NCBI RefSeq assembly: GCF_000283155.1
Contig: NW_004454179.1
Location: forward strand, 728,882-792,881
DNA: 64,000 nucleotides
Source of the DNA: Ceratotherium simum simum
Lineage: Eukaryota; Chordata; Mammalia; Perissodactyla; Rhinocerotidae
Direction of reading: 5' to 3'
The notes below the pieces were generated by a model. That model did no database searches. It worked only from the letters and a program-made list of their open reading frames with translations, and was not told the DNA's origin. Within the stretch, counting starts at the first letter, position 1. Each line of letters starts with the position of its first letter. Below are positions 30,734 to 42,289 of the stretch, piece after piece. The translations under genes were made by a program, and so were the position numbers.

Positions 30734-33700
30734 CTATAAGTTGATCTCATATCCATTTTGGATAACAACCCACAGTTTGAAAAACTCTGCTCTATGGCCC
30801 ATATTTTGCCCAAAGTCTCTGAATTCTAGCTTCCAGGGAAGGTTCCGCTAAATTCTAAGATGTCACATCCCCTCCTATTTTTCTAACCACATGCACGCAT
30901 AAACACCACAGCCCTATATGATGTGGAGATAAATAGGGCTAAGAATTTATAATGGCGAACATTCCTTGAAATTAAAAAAAAATCAAATGTGGTCTCTCCA
31001 ATTCAAACAAATTATTTGTCATATAAAAACAAGTTTCTAGATATTTACAGAGTTGCAGCTATATTAAACCATTGTTTCCTGGTATTTACAGTAAGTAGAC
31101 ACTTTTTATTCATGGAGCTATTATACACGGAGACCTTTTGCATGTGGGCCTCTGAGATAATTCATTACCAGTCTGTTTCTCGGTCATTTCAAACAATTAC
31201 TCATTTCCCTTAACTAGGTTGACTGATTCTCTTTCTTTCTTCAAATAATTCATTGTTTCAGTGAATTGACCAAGTAACAGCCTGTGTTCTGGAGATAATG
31301 CCAGTAAATGCAGAGCTGACAGCTAATCTAGATGAGACCATTTGTTTTAGGTGAAACTTAATTTGGTCTTAAGAAAAACAACCATCAGAAACTATCCCAT
31401 GACAGATAAGCTAATAATTTTGAGAAATAGAAGGCAACTATTATTCAGGCTTTCCTTCTTTTTAACTTGTTTCTTCATAATTTGAAGGTACTTGGGGATG
31501 AAGAGAATAGATGCTTTCATGATGTTGAGAAGATATATTTGGTTTCCTCTACTCATAGAATATTTTTATTGTCAGGAATTTCACAAACAAATTCATCCTT
31601 TTATCTAAAGAAGGTCAACAGAAAGAATTGCCCAGGATCAATCACTTAAACCTAAACTTAACAGTTTTTCAGAAATGCTTGAGAATGTCACTGAGTTATA
31701 CCACCAACTCTATGGGCCGGGCCATTTAGTATATTTTATAATGCAATTATCTTGGAGTATTTACTGGAAAACTATGTCTCCAAATAAGATCATTTCATGT
31801 GTTCATCATTAAGCTTTTTCTTTGGTGAAGCTAAAGGTGATTAGTGACTCCCATATTAAAATTATCTGGTCTATAATCATCCTTGTGATCATAATCTGTG
31901 GTTTGGAACTGTGAGCCTTCCACAGTCATTTTTTCTCTATTAGTTCTGACTTAAAACTCTGCTGTGTTATATAATGTTCCTGTCTGAATAACTCCCACCA
32001 ACCTGTGAAGCCGGTGTCATCTCTACACAAATAGAAGCATTGGTTGGGTGCCTTAATTTTCAGAAGACATTAACCTATTACTTTTAATTGTCAACCAATT
32101 TTTAAAGACCGAGGAACTGTCCGGAATCGACAATACAGAATACCTGAACTCTGAACATTTTTCAGGGGAATAACCTGACATTATCTAGTTCCTTAGTTTT
32201 TATCCAAAGCCCAATTATTCAAAATTCATAAAAGATTGCCTGTGTCATCTGTAGCCGATGCATTCCTCAATTTGCTTGAATTGAGGGAAATTATAAAAAG
32301 CAGTCATAATAAATTTGCCTTTACATCTACATAGGGATATCATATATTAAAACACTTATTGTCTTCTCTATTTAGTTAGAGAATAGGCAGGAAAACTTAT
32401 CCTTTAGTGTCCCAAATGAGATAAGAGAGTGATTGTTGGATGTCAATTCAGATGAAGGTGATGAAATGTCTCAGTTTGCCCAGGATGGCCTGGTTTCTAC
32501 CTGTTGTTCTGGTGTAATTATTAATAGTAACTCCCTTTATCATTTTCAAAAGGGTCTGGGTTTGAAATATTAATCATGTGGTCACCCTACCACAGGAGCA
32601 TGAATTCTTCTCAGTTTGGGGTTAAGAAAAGGAGACAAAGCACCTCCCTTCTTAGAAGCAATTGGCCAGTCTTCCTTACAGAGTTTGGCTTTGGGTAATG
32701 GGCAAACCCCTTACACTGTACTCAGAATGCCAAAAGAAACATTGCAAGCAAGGATCTAGGACTGGTCAGATCTTGGGAAAATAAAAATCCAGCTTTGGCT
32801 ATAAGTTTTGGAAGCAGTGTGGGCATTTGAATGTTTCCTTGCAGTGTCTTGAATAGGAAATACCGGGGTTAAGAAAACTTTTCACTCACAGTGATTATAG
32901 GAATCAAAGTAAGACCATGGCCAGAGAGGGAATGTCCTTAATTTTGATAAATTCTGTGACACACAGCTCAAATGCTGACATTGTCATGTATGTGAATCCT
33001 CATGTTGGTGACTTGAAGATATTTTGATCTCATAGAAATAATCTACTATATGGCCAATACTACTGTTTGGAACTTTGTATTCACCTCTAGGGGGGCTTTA
33101 AAGACTAACTCTATGCATGAATAACAACACTCAAGGAAGAAAAACTATTTTTTTCTTTGAATATATGTATAAATCATCAGTGTACTTTTGTAATTCTAAA
33201 TAGTACAATATCCTACCATATGATGCACGCCAGCGTCATTATTTCTTTAAAAAATCTGTTTTTTTTTTTAAAAAAAGATTGAAAATATAGCAGCAATTTG
33301 AATTCGAGAATCAGGCATTCTAAAACAGCTAGCAAATTGCAGACCCACAAAGTCAGCTAGCTTTTCATCCTTTCCTTGATTGGCGAATTGAGCAGAAATG
33401 ATCACGATCAATTCAAGGATGCATGAATTTCATCTTCTTCAATTTCTGAATGGTGTATGAAGCCTGTAATTCCACCTGCAAGATGATGCTGTTAGGGAGT
33501 GAACAAAGAAAGCAATTGATATTTTATTCTCATCCCTGCAATGAATTTTGCTTATTACCTTCTTCAAAGTACAATTGAGTGAATAGTGATTACTCCTGCA
33601 TAGGCATAAATGCACAAGTGTGGAAGAAGCTAAAAATGAATGGCATGAAAATAGCTTTCAACTTTCAAAATCATTTTCACAATCTGCTAAATGAGGCCAG

Positions 33701-34509
33701 ATTTGTGCAGTGGACGTCAAGCATAAAACAGAGTTTTCTCTTCCAGCTTTGTTGCTAACTTAGGATCCAGTGATGTAAGGTGAACAGAAGCAAATGTTAG
33801 TAATATTGCTTGTTCTACCTATGGACATGACTAAGGGAAAGTATCTACTAACATATCCTTTAGATCCTTGCTACTCGATGTGTGCACAATCAAGTTTGAA
33901 TAGCAGCAGGCTGATCATATTTGCAAAGCTTCGGTAGCATATGAACCCATCTAGGACATTAACCATGTTTACTTCAATGCCATGTCTATTGGGCACTCAC
34001 CATGCACTTTGCATATTTTCTAGGTCTGTGTTTGTGAAATTAGTCCATAGATCTTATTCCATTAATGACTGGGAATAAATTTTTAGGGGGCTTAATTAAC
34101 ATAATTTTTTTCTTCTCTTCTCCTCCCCTCATTATAAATATTTCTCGTTAATCAATGTGTTATTAGAATGTAAATAGATTTTTCTAGCTAAATAATTTGC
34201 AAGTGATTGCCTACAACAATTTCACTTCATGATTCTCCATTAATTACATATATTACTACTCAGCTCACACATATACAGTGAACTGTCATTTAGTCACAAT
34301 AGTTAAGGAATGGACACTAACAGTTAATTGACCATTCTTGTTAACTGATAATTACGTTATGCATTTCCAGAAATTAAGCAAAATCACAAGTACTTACAAA
34401 ACTAACAGGCACAGGACATTTCAGAATCTTTATGTGGCTTAAACTTCTTCTATTAACTTATTGTTTCATTGAACCTGTCAAAATTTATCTTTGGAATATA
34501 TGAGGAATC
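30734..34509. other. Longest repeat-free block; candidate conserved non-coding DNA
   Basis: About 3.8 kb in which I identify no SINE, LINE, LTR or DNA transposon, against a background where most neighbouring kilobases contain one. It is AT-rich with many TAATTA/TTAAT-type homeodomain-like words (notably 34090-34400) and several short inverted repeats (32263-32290, 33252-33283, 33376-33415). It holds no ORF longer than 78 codons. Function is inferred only from the absence of repeats. Confidence 0.4.
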
Positions 34510-35285
34510 AACCCATTTTCTGCATCCCTAATGTCATTACCGTAGTTCAGGTCACTGTCGTCTCTTCGCTAGATTGACACATCATCCTTCTACCTGGTCA
34601 CCAGGCTTGCCCCTCTTTAATTCATTCTTCCTTCTGAAATCTGAGAGATTATTAAAAAGAGAAGTTCATAATTTTACTCCTCTGCTTAAAACACACCAAT
34701 GGCTTTCTATTTCTTTTAGGATAAAATTCAAAATTTTCAGTATGGTCTGGACCATACTTATTTTTCGGTATCATATGTCATCAGTCCTCTCTACACCCCA
34801 GTTCCTCTCTCTACACGTGCATCTCTACCCCTTCAGTCTATCCTTCAATTAGAAAAATGACTTTCAAATCCTAGAAGCCTCTGTGTATTTCCTGGCCTGC
34901 AGGCCTCTATACCTGCTGCCCTTTGGCTGGATCATTTTCTTTCTGTTCTACACTTTCTAGCCCATTGCGTGACTAATTCATAATCATCCTTCAGGTCTCA
35001 GCTTCACCATGGCTTGATCTAGGAGTGCTGCTTGCTTCTCTCACACCTCTGAGCCTCAGCCCTGTTGAACACACCTCCTTAGTGATTGTACAGCAACCTA
35101 AACATCCTTCATCCCAGCACTTTCATTTTGGACTCAAATCCCCTGTTTACCTATCCCAAGTCTGTAAGGGCCTTCATGGTGATGAGTAAATCTTTCTCAC
35201 CATTATAAACCCAATACCTAGCACGGAGACAGAAAAAGAAGTCACTCTATACACTTTAATTAAATAAGTGAAGGTACTACTTTCT
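34510..35285 (+). mobile_element. L2 LINE 3' region (sense), about 780 bp
   Basis: 'acaccaatggctttctatttcttttaggataaaattcaaa', 'atggtctggaccat', 'tgctgccctttggctggatcattttc', 'catccttcaggtctcagcttcacc', 'caagtctgtaaggg' and 'cccaatacctagcacgg' follow the L2 sense order over a long span. The 92-codon ORF at its start is a remnant reading frame, not a gene. Confidence 0.85.
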
Positions 35286-35995
35286 TTGACATCACAAAGC
35301 ATAAAATCTAATCAGTTTAAATATCAGTTTCCTATATATACATATTATAAAAAAAGATAGTAGATAAACTATTTATATTGAATCTTTAGTTACCTGGGTA
35401 TGTGCCCTAGAAGATGCTTTCTAAAATTAATACCCAATATTAACAAGTTTGCTTGCCTCTCAAATTCTTTTCATAAAAAGAGCAGATTGGGCAAATGCAG
35501 AGCTGGTTAGGGCCAAAATCACCTGGCTGTCCTTCATAAAAATGGATATGAGATTCTGCTTATTTGCATGCACTGATGATGATAAGAGAAGATGGATTGT
35601 GGAATAGATCCTCAGAACAAAGATTTATAAATTGAAAATGGCAGAAAATATGAACAAGAAACTGTGGATGACACTCAAATAGATTCTGAAATCTTGAGAA
35701 ATTGCAAACTAAATATAGTAGCCCATGATAAAATGCTGAGAATTTAATCAAACAATTACATACAGGAAAAGTATTTAATTAAGAGGTAATCAACAGTATT
35801 TCAAGTTTGTTAAGGAATAATCAAACTCAGCTGATGCCATCATCAACCAAGAAAGCATCCTGGTAAAGAAGTGGCCCTTCACATCCTCAAGGGTGTGGCC
35901 CAGGGCTCAAAGGTTGAGATGCCTGAGTGAGAGCTATCCATTGTGGATAAGCGAGAAGACCTGAGGCAGGAAATCTGTCTTTGTAGTAATCAGCC
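35286..35995. other. Non-coding interval, no repeat recognised
   Basis: About 700 bp of AT-rich unique-looking sequence, no gene. Confidence 0.5.
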
Positions 35996-36420
35996 TTGCT
36001 GTGGCGACTAATGACCCTCACATCTCAGCAGTTGCCAACCATAAAAGTTTGTTTCTTATGTAGATTTCATGTTAGCTGTGAGTCAGCTACAGCTCTGCTT
36101 CAGCATGCCTTTGCTTCAAATCCAGGCTGAAGGAGAAGTCTCTGTTTGGGACACGGCATTCTTGTGGGAAAGCAGACACAAGAGGCAGTGTTCAAACACA
36201 CAACCACTTTTATGATTCTTCTCAGGTGTGGCATATGTCACATGGCTTACATTCCATTGGCCAAAGCAAATCACATGACTAAGCCTGATGTTAGATTAAG
36301 GAAGTATCTGCCACCAACACAGAGGCCCTGCGAGTCTTTGCAGGTTGGGGTAGTGTTACATACTTTTCCTATACAGAAGGGGATGAATATTTGGGAACAA
36401 TGATACAATGGACCACAGTC
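35996..36420 (+). repeat. Dispersed mammalian repeat, family unnamed
   Basis: 'atctcagcagttgccaacc', 'gtttgtttcttatgtag', 'cattccattggccaaagcaaatcacatgactaagcc' and 'atatttgggaacaatg' match a common mammalian interspersed repeat carrying CCATTGGCC...CACATGGCC and AATATTTGGTGAACA landmarks. A relative sits at about 42290-42690. I am confident it is repetitive but not of the family. Confidence 0.5.
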
Positions 36421-36547
36421 CTTGAGCTGGTAATAGAGAGGACAGAGTCAAAATGAGGGAGTTGGCAGGGACCTGTTAGTTTGAAAACGAAAGGCCTGTG
36501 TGATAATGTTTCTAAAACTCATGTCTAGTCAATTATCTATAAAGATT

Positions 36548-36675
36548 GTGTGGCTAGAGGTTAAGGACCCAAGCACACAGATCTCGGATGGTCCTGGGTG
36601 GGAATCTGGGTTTGACTGTTTATTAGCTTTGTGACATGGTGAGTCACTTCACTTCTCTGAGCCTTAGTTTTCATG
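36548..36675 (+). repeat. MIR SINE, 5' part (sense), split
   Basis: 'aatctgggtttgactgtttattagctttgtgac', 'tcacttcacttctctgagccttagtttt' match the MIR core. It resumes at about 37020. Confidence 0.8.
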
Positions 36676-37019
36676 GCAGAGTCTATTTTCTGCTCATCAA
36701 ATATCAAAGAGATATCTACGTGCTTCTCCGTATTTACTCACCCCACTTGCAGTTGAGGTGAGGCCTGAGAGAGATTCTGGACAATGGAATATGAATACTT
36801 CCAGGCATTGCCCCTAAAATCTGCCCTGAGATCTTCAGCTCATTTTCTTCTCTTCTACAGAGCTGGAGTTGCTGATAAAAGAAGCATGGATCCCTGAATC
36901 ACCCAGTGGAGAAGAGTGACACAGGAGAGCCACCTGATTCACATTAGATTGTGCTGGGGTGACAATCCTGGGTTCTGTTAAGGCATTGAAATCTGAAGAT
37001 TTACTTGTTTCTGCAGAAT
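36676..37019 (+). mobile_element. LTR-like insertion inside MIR
   Basis: 'ttgaggtgaggcctgag', 'gacaatggaatatgaatacttcc' and 'gcatggatccctgaatcacccagtgga' resemble the same LTR type as 14420-14893. It separates two collinear MIR halves, which proves it is an insertion, but I could not define terminal repeats or a target duplication. Confidence 0.5.
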
Positions 37020-37150
37020 CACTCAACATTCATTTATGGAAGAGGATAAAGTATATCTCCAGGGTTTTTGCAAAGATTAACTGAGATAATTTATGCAAAG
37101 TACAGAACAATGTCTGGCACAATACTCATTTTGTGGCAACTGTTATAATT
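37020..37150 (+). repeat. MIR SINE, 3' part (sense)
   Basis: 'gcaaagattaactgagataatttatgcaaagtacagaacaatgtctggcacaata' is the MIR 3' half, collinear with the part ending at 36675. Confidence 0.8.
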
Positions 37151-37171
37151 TATTTTAAGGTCATATTCCTA

Positions 37172-37350
37172 TAGAGATTAAGAATAAAGTCTTTAGAATC
37201 AGTAGATTTAGTTCATATCCCAGCTCTGCTACTAACCAACCATGTACGTTAAGGACATTATTCAATTTCTCTATGCCTCAATTTCTTTATTTATAAAATG
37301 GCAATAAAAATAGCATCCAACTCACAGGATTGTGAATTTACAATAAGATA
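37172..37350 (+). repeat. MIR SINE (sense)
   Basis: 'cccagctctgctactaaccaaccatgtacgtta', 'tcaatttctctatgcctcaatttctttatttataaaatgg' and 'ccaactcacaggattgtgaa' follow MIR closely. A second, independent MIR immediately downstream of the first. (TGG)5 follows at 37358-37373. Confidence 0.85.
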
Positions 37351-37373
37351 ACCCATATGGTGGTGGTGGTGGT

Positions 37374-37734
37374 AATGATGATGGGTGATAATCTTCCGCC
37401 TTATCTACCATCATAGGAGCAGAGTTGGTTGTCAGGGAAAGAACTAAGGTGACAAGCTTATGTGGAGACTGAACTATGATTTTGACCTGATCGACTGAAC
37501 TGACCAGTCACAATATAACTACTAATAGAGCTGTCTCCATCCACAAAGACAGTGCTCAGATGATGGCAGACTGTCTCTGTATCAGTGAACTGACCGTATC
37601 AGTAGGTGGTTTTTCTGCTGAAGACGTGAAAAGCTTAGGAGCTGGAAATATCCATATACCATTTTGATTTTATGTTGCATTCGTATTTCTTTTTCAGTGA
37701 TTTTAATGCAGTCAGTGATGTATCATTAAAAATT
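37374..37734. other. Non-coding interval, no repeat recognised
   Basis: About 360 bp. The word TGAACTGACC occurs twice (about 37496 and 37585). No gene. Confidence 0.45.
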
Positions 37735-38237
37735 AATTTTATTTTTCCACTTGTAATAGTAATGTAGTTTATTGTAGAAAGTTAGAAGTACAGACATTTG
37801 GACAGAAAGAAAAACATGCATAGTTCTAATCCAACAAATAGCTAGTAATTTTTCTGTATTTATATTGGTGTATAAGTATTTCTTTGTATAAGCTTTGTTT
37901 ATTTAACATAGTTGGATTTTCTAATGTTATATTAAAATCAGTTCATAAATATTGTTTTCAAAGATTTAATTAAGTGAATGTATTACAGTTTACTTAGCCA
38001 TTTATTTATCTTGGATCATTAATTTATGTTTAGTTCTTTGCCATTATAAATAATGCCCCTATTAATTTCTCTGTTATATATTTCTCCATGTTTTGATTTA
38101 TTTAATTAGGACAAATTCACAGAATTGGAATCACTGGGTCAGATAGAAGAACGATTTGTAAAAGATAATATAGTATATTGCCAAATTGCTACCTTGAGCA
38201 ATACATAAAAATGATGATTTTCACATGGCCTATCAAA
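37735..38237 (-). mobile_element. Old LINE-like fragment (probably L1, antisense)
   Basis: 'ttttctgtatttatattggtgtata', 'ttctttgccattataaataatgcccctattaa' and 'aggacaaattcacagaattggaatcactgggtcag' match a very common mammalian repeat (TTCGCTATTATAAATAATGCTGCAATGAAC ... GAATTGCTGGGTCA). Repetitive nature is clear; the L1 assignment is less so. Confidence 0.55.
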
Positions 38238-38248
38238 GTTTTTATTTT

Positions 38249-38426
38249 ATTTATTTATTAACTTACTTATCTATTTATTTATTTATTTATTGGTGAGGAA
38301 GATTAGCCCTGAGCTAACATCTGTTGCCAATCCTCCTCTTTTTGCTGAGGAAGATTGGCCCTGGGCTAACATCCGTGCCCCTCTTCCTCTATTCATATGT
38401 GGGACGCCTACCACAGCATGGCTATG
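38249..38426 (-). mobile_element. ERE SINE, 5'-truncated (antisense), with 11-bp duplication
   Basis: Reverse complement reads 'catgctgtggtaggcgtccc', 'gaggaagaggggcacggatg', 'ttagcccagggccaatcttcc' and 'tcagcaaaaagaggaggattgg', the body of the perissodactyl ERE SINE. The tRNA-like head is missing and the tail is an (AAAT)n run. GTTTTTATTTT flanks it at 38238-38248 and 38427-38437. This family marks the lineage. Confidence 0.85.
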
Positions 38427-38739
38427 GTTTTTATTTTTTTTTTAATATTTGCTAATTGTTTAAAAATATTTACTAATATATTTATATCTACAGATATAAA
38501 TATATATAGTTACTTTATTTTGCATTTCTTAAATGACATAAGTTTGAAAAATCTGTGTTTATTTTTAGTGCATGATATTTGAATCATCTGTTATGTCAGT
38601 TGCCAGTTTATCTAATATTTTTATTATTGATTTGCATGAGCGTTTTTAATATGAAAGATATTAGATAGTCTTCTCAATATATTTCATCCTTTATGTCAGG
38701 AGAACTAGTAACTGGCTCTGCTCTTCTTAGTTCACTTTC

Positions 38740-38884
38740 TTTTTTTTTTTTTTTTAATTTTGTCATTTTTATTTATTTATTTTTCATTTATTGCAGTAAC
38801 ATTGGTTTATAACATTGTATAAATTTCAGGTGTACATCATTATACTTCTATTTCTGCATAGATTACATCATGTTCACCACCCAA
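38740..38884 (-). mobile_element. Very short L1 (antisense) with perfect 14-bp duplication
   Basis: The poly-T start (38740-38755) is the A-tail read backwards, then 'cagtaacattggtttataacattgtataa', 'tttcaggtgtacatcattata' and 'catgttcaccaccc', an antisense L1 3'-UTR. CTTAGTTCACTTTC occurs perfectly at 38726-38739 and 38885-38898, so insertion borders are exact: about 145 bp of a severely 5'-truncated L1. Confidence 0.93.
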
Positions 38885-38898
38885 CTTAGTTCACTTTC

Positions 38899-39714
38899 AA
38901 TTGACTAGATGGGTCTCTTTTTTCCCTCTCTTATATACTCTTATAAGTGAATTTCCCATTGACCGTAACTAAAATCTCCCTTTTGGGTTGACTCTCAATC
39001 TTAATAGTATCCAGCTCTCCATGCGGATAGTCCTCATGCAGACTTTTCAACTTTTAGCAAATATACTTAATATCTGTTTGCTGCTTTTCAAAAACAACAT
39101 AGTCGCAGAATTTAATTTTTAAGTTTCCCTAAGTGCAAAATGTTTCTTCCAACACAACTTTGGAACTGTCAGAGGGGACTGAACTGTGGCTGAATTTCTG
39201 TGTAAACTGAAACGTGAGAAATAATTGGCATCTTCATAGAAATTTCCGTTTAGAGCCAGAATTCACATTGCTGTTTGACTTTCAGACATTTTATAATACC
39301 TCTTCACAGATTACAGTTCTAAGCATGGGGAATGTTTTCTCAGAATTCCCGCCGTGGAGGTGCTGTTTCCCATGACTGCCTGTCCTGGTATAAAGCAGTG
39401 GAAAAGTGAGCAAACTCTTGGTCCAAGTTATCAAATGAACTCCTGTGTGTGGTTTCTGCTGAGCCTGTTGTTCTGCCTGCCATTGATGTAGCTAAGTTTC
39501 CAAATAACACAGTGTTAAGCAGAAATCCCCAAGATTATGTGTGGTTTTTGTACACTGTGGATTCTGCGTCTTCCCTTAACTCTCGCCTATCATGTTTAGG
39601 ACAGCAGATCTCAAAGATTTTGGCTTCCAAAATTTCAAATGCAGCAGGACACATGCTGCATAACACTGCCATCGTATAATATCACAGCTAATGTCTTCTA
39701 GAATTAAAAGGCAT
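38899..39714. other. Non-coding interval, no repeat recognised
   Basis: About 800 bp of unique-looking sequence. The 76-codon ORF at 39449-39679 has no recognisable feature. Confidence 0.45.
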
Positions 39715-39754
39715 AATTCATTCATTCCTTCATTCAACAAATATTTGTTGACTG
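39715..39754 (-). mobile_element. L2 LINE 3' end (antisense), split by MIR
   Basis: 'tcattccttcattcaacaaatatttgttgactgcct' is the antisense L2 terminus. It continues at about 39871 after a MIR. Confidence 0.8.
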
Positions 39755-39870
39755 CCTAGGGGAGCCAGTCTACCTGCATTTGAATTTCAGTTCATCTATA
39801 TAGCAGCTGTGTGATTTTAGGTAAGTCAGGTTGATCTCAATTTCTCTCATCTAAATTATATCAACTACGA
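39755..39870 (+). repeat. MIR SINE (sense), inserted in L2
   Basis: 'ggagccagtctacctgcatttgaatttcag', 'agcagctgtgtgattttaggtaagtcaggttgatctcaatttc' is a MIR head and core. TGACTG occurs on both sides (39749-39754 and 39871-39876), a possible short target duplication. Confidence 0.8.
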
Positions 39871-39985
39871 TGACTGTAAACCAGGCACTGTGCTTGGTAT
39901 GAAGCATACTTCAGTGAGTAAAGCAAGCACAGTCCTTTCATGGAATTTAAACTCAAGCATGGAAGAGGTTTCTGGGTTTTAGAGA
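39871..39985 (-). mobile_element. L2 LINE 3' region (antisense), continued
   Basis: 'ccaggcactgtgcttggtatgaagcatacttcagtgagtaaa' and 'cctttcatggaatttaaactcaag' resume the antisense L2 that stops at 39754. Confidence 0.8.
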
Positions 39986-40729
39986 GGATAATGGAGAATT
40001 TGAGCCTTTCTACCTAGCTTCCTAAAATGCATATAGGGTAACAAGGTGAGAAAATTGAATTTCCCATAGCTACAGCTTTAGTAGGTGAAAGAATACCAAA
40101 CATTTCAATTCATTTGTAGGTGGAAGAACATGTTGGAAAACAGTGGTGTCTGCTCAGGAGTCCAAAAGAGTCTAGAATCAGATGGGAATTTTGTAGAATT
40201 GAAGAGAGGGCAGTGGAGTTTTAGTGTGATACAGATAATATCAATTGAGGTTCATTCCCAAAATGACTGGGTCCAATGCTGAGTGGAGAAATATGAAGTG
40301 CAGTTGCAGAAACCTGGCAGATAAGAGCCCTGGCTACTCAGGAGTCTAAAGAAGGAGGCTTAGAAAGTGAGGGTGGTGGGAAGGCACCACTTCTGGGGGA
40401 AAAGGAGGCACCGTGGAACCTGGAAGTGTCTTTTGGTGGCTTGGAGGCAAAGGGAAAGAAGGAAGCAGCTGAAGGTAGGAGCCGCAATATAACATGATAA
40501 AGTCAAAGATTCGGTAGAAAACAGACCCCCCAAAAAAGTCATTTATTTAAGGAACTGCATTGCACTGTAGCAATAGAAGAAGGCATTCTTAAGCCAAGAA
40601 ATCAAGTAAACCACCCCATCTCCTATATTCCTGCTGCTCTAGGAAAACCCAACACAAACAAATGTGGATGCCAAAGACAAAGAGAGCCAGCACCCCTATG
40701 TGTACTGAGTTGTTATACAGAATAAAAAC
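39986..40729. other. Non-coding interval, unclassified
   Basis: About 740 bp without recognisable repeat or gene; moderately GC-rich near 40330-40480. Confidence 0.45.
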
Positions 40730-41606
40730 AGTGCTTCGAGGAAAACTCATAGCCTTAAATAATAAAGATGAAAACAATACCAATAAATTAATTAAACTTC
40801 TAACTCAAATAGTTAGGAAAAAAATTTAAACCGAAAGAAAGCAGAAGGAAAGAAATGTCAAACAAAAGTGTAAAATTCATGTTTTAGAAAACAAAAACAT
40901 GAGAATTAATAAATTAATTATTATCAATTATTTTCAGGTGTGATAATGGCATCATGGTCACATGTTTAAAAAGTCTCCTGGAACGCTCTCATATTACTGG
41001 TGGAAGGTAAAATGTGGTCAAGCCATTTTGGAAAAGAAGTAGTTTCTCAGAAAGTTAAACATACTCTTACCTTAGGACCCATCAATCCCACTCTTTGGCA
41101 TTTACCTAAGTGAAATGAAAACTATGTTCGCACAAAAACCTGAATACGAACGTTTATAGTGGCCTTATTTGTCATCAGCAAAAACTGGAAACAATCCAGT
41201 CTTTCAACTGATGAATAGATAAGCAAACTGTGATACATCTATAACACAGAATACTACTCAGCAATTAAAAGGAACAAACTCTTATTGAGTGCAATGACAT
41301 GGATGAATCTCAAAAGCATTATGCTATGTGAAAGAAGCTGGACTCAAAAGGCTACTGTATGATTCCATCTACGTGACATTCTGGAAAAGGCAAAACTATA
41401 GGGACAAAAAACAGATCAGTTATGTTGGGGTGGGAGGAGGATTAACTACAAAGATACATAAGGGAATTTTGGGGGTGATGGAAATGATCTATGTCTTAAT
41501 TTTAGTGGTGTCTACATGACTATAAATATAGCTTAAAACATGGAACTATACATTCAAAAGAGTATATTTTACTGTATGTGAATTATACCTCAATAAATCT
41601 GACAAC
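40730..41606 (+). mobile_element. L1 LINE, ORF2 3' part and 3'-UTR (sense)
   Basis: 'aaaactcatagccttaaa' and 'gaaagaaagcagaaggaaagaaat' are L1 ORF2-derived. After an internal gap come 'catattactggtgg', 'atcaatcccactctttggcatttac', 'aactgatgaatagataagcaaactgtg', 'actactcagcaattaaaaggaac' and a 3' end with AATAAATC. Frames are broken by many stops. Confidence 0.8.
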
Positions 41607-41639
41607 AAGAGTCTCAGAGATTTAAAAGAGTTTTAGAGA

Positions 41640-41860
41640 TTCTTGCCAAAACTTTACAGGTAAAATGATATAATATCTGATATTATCTTCAAGATAACCT
41701 GATGGTTTGGAGAGAAGTATGTGGGGGTATATATCAAATCAGATAGCCCAAGGGTTGTAATTGTCGAAACTAGGAATGCTTACACTGTAGTCTCTACTAC
41801 TCTATATATTTGACATTTCTTATAATAAACAGTATTTTAAACGTAAAAAGTTTTCTGGAA
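41640..41860 (+). mobile_element. Second L1 3' terminus (sense)
   Basis: 'aaaatgatataatatctgatatt', 'ttgtcgaaactagg' and 'tacactgtagtctctactactctatatatttgacatttcttataataaa' fit the 3' end of an older L1M/L1ME element, immediately downstream of the first. Confidence 0.6.
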
Positions 41861-42289
41861 TTGGAATTAGTCAACGTAGAAGAAAAATTCAATTTCACAT
41901 GTCCCTAAGATCAAGAAGCAAATCTTGGTATATTTTGCAGGAGGCTATTACGTTGTCACTACTGAAAAAGACTAGTTGGAAGATTTGAGTTGAAAATCTA
42001 ATTTGGAATTTTGTAAGGTAGCTCTGTTCCATGGGAGTTCCATATTAAATGAAATTAAACTGCGGTTTCTTGAAGTGGTTAATAACCTAATGTATGGTAT
42101 ACAGCATTTCTCAAATTTATTTTTCTATAAAATCCTCTTTTTCATAGCATTTGCGGAAATAGTATTGCATGGAACATACTTGAGATTCCATACAATTTTT
42201 GAGATTAACAATACATATTTTAGTAGCTTAGGTGCTAAGAGACAACTTAATCCTGAGATTGAAACTTGGTGCTTCATGTATTAAGGTAA

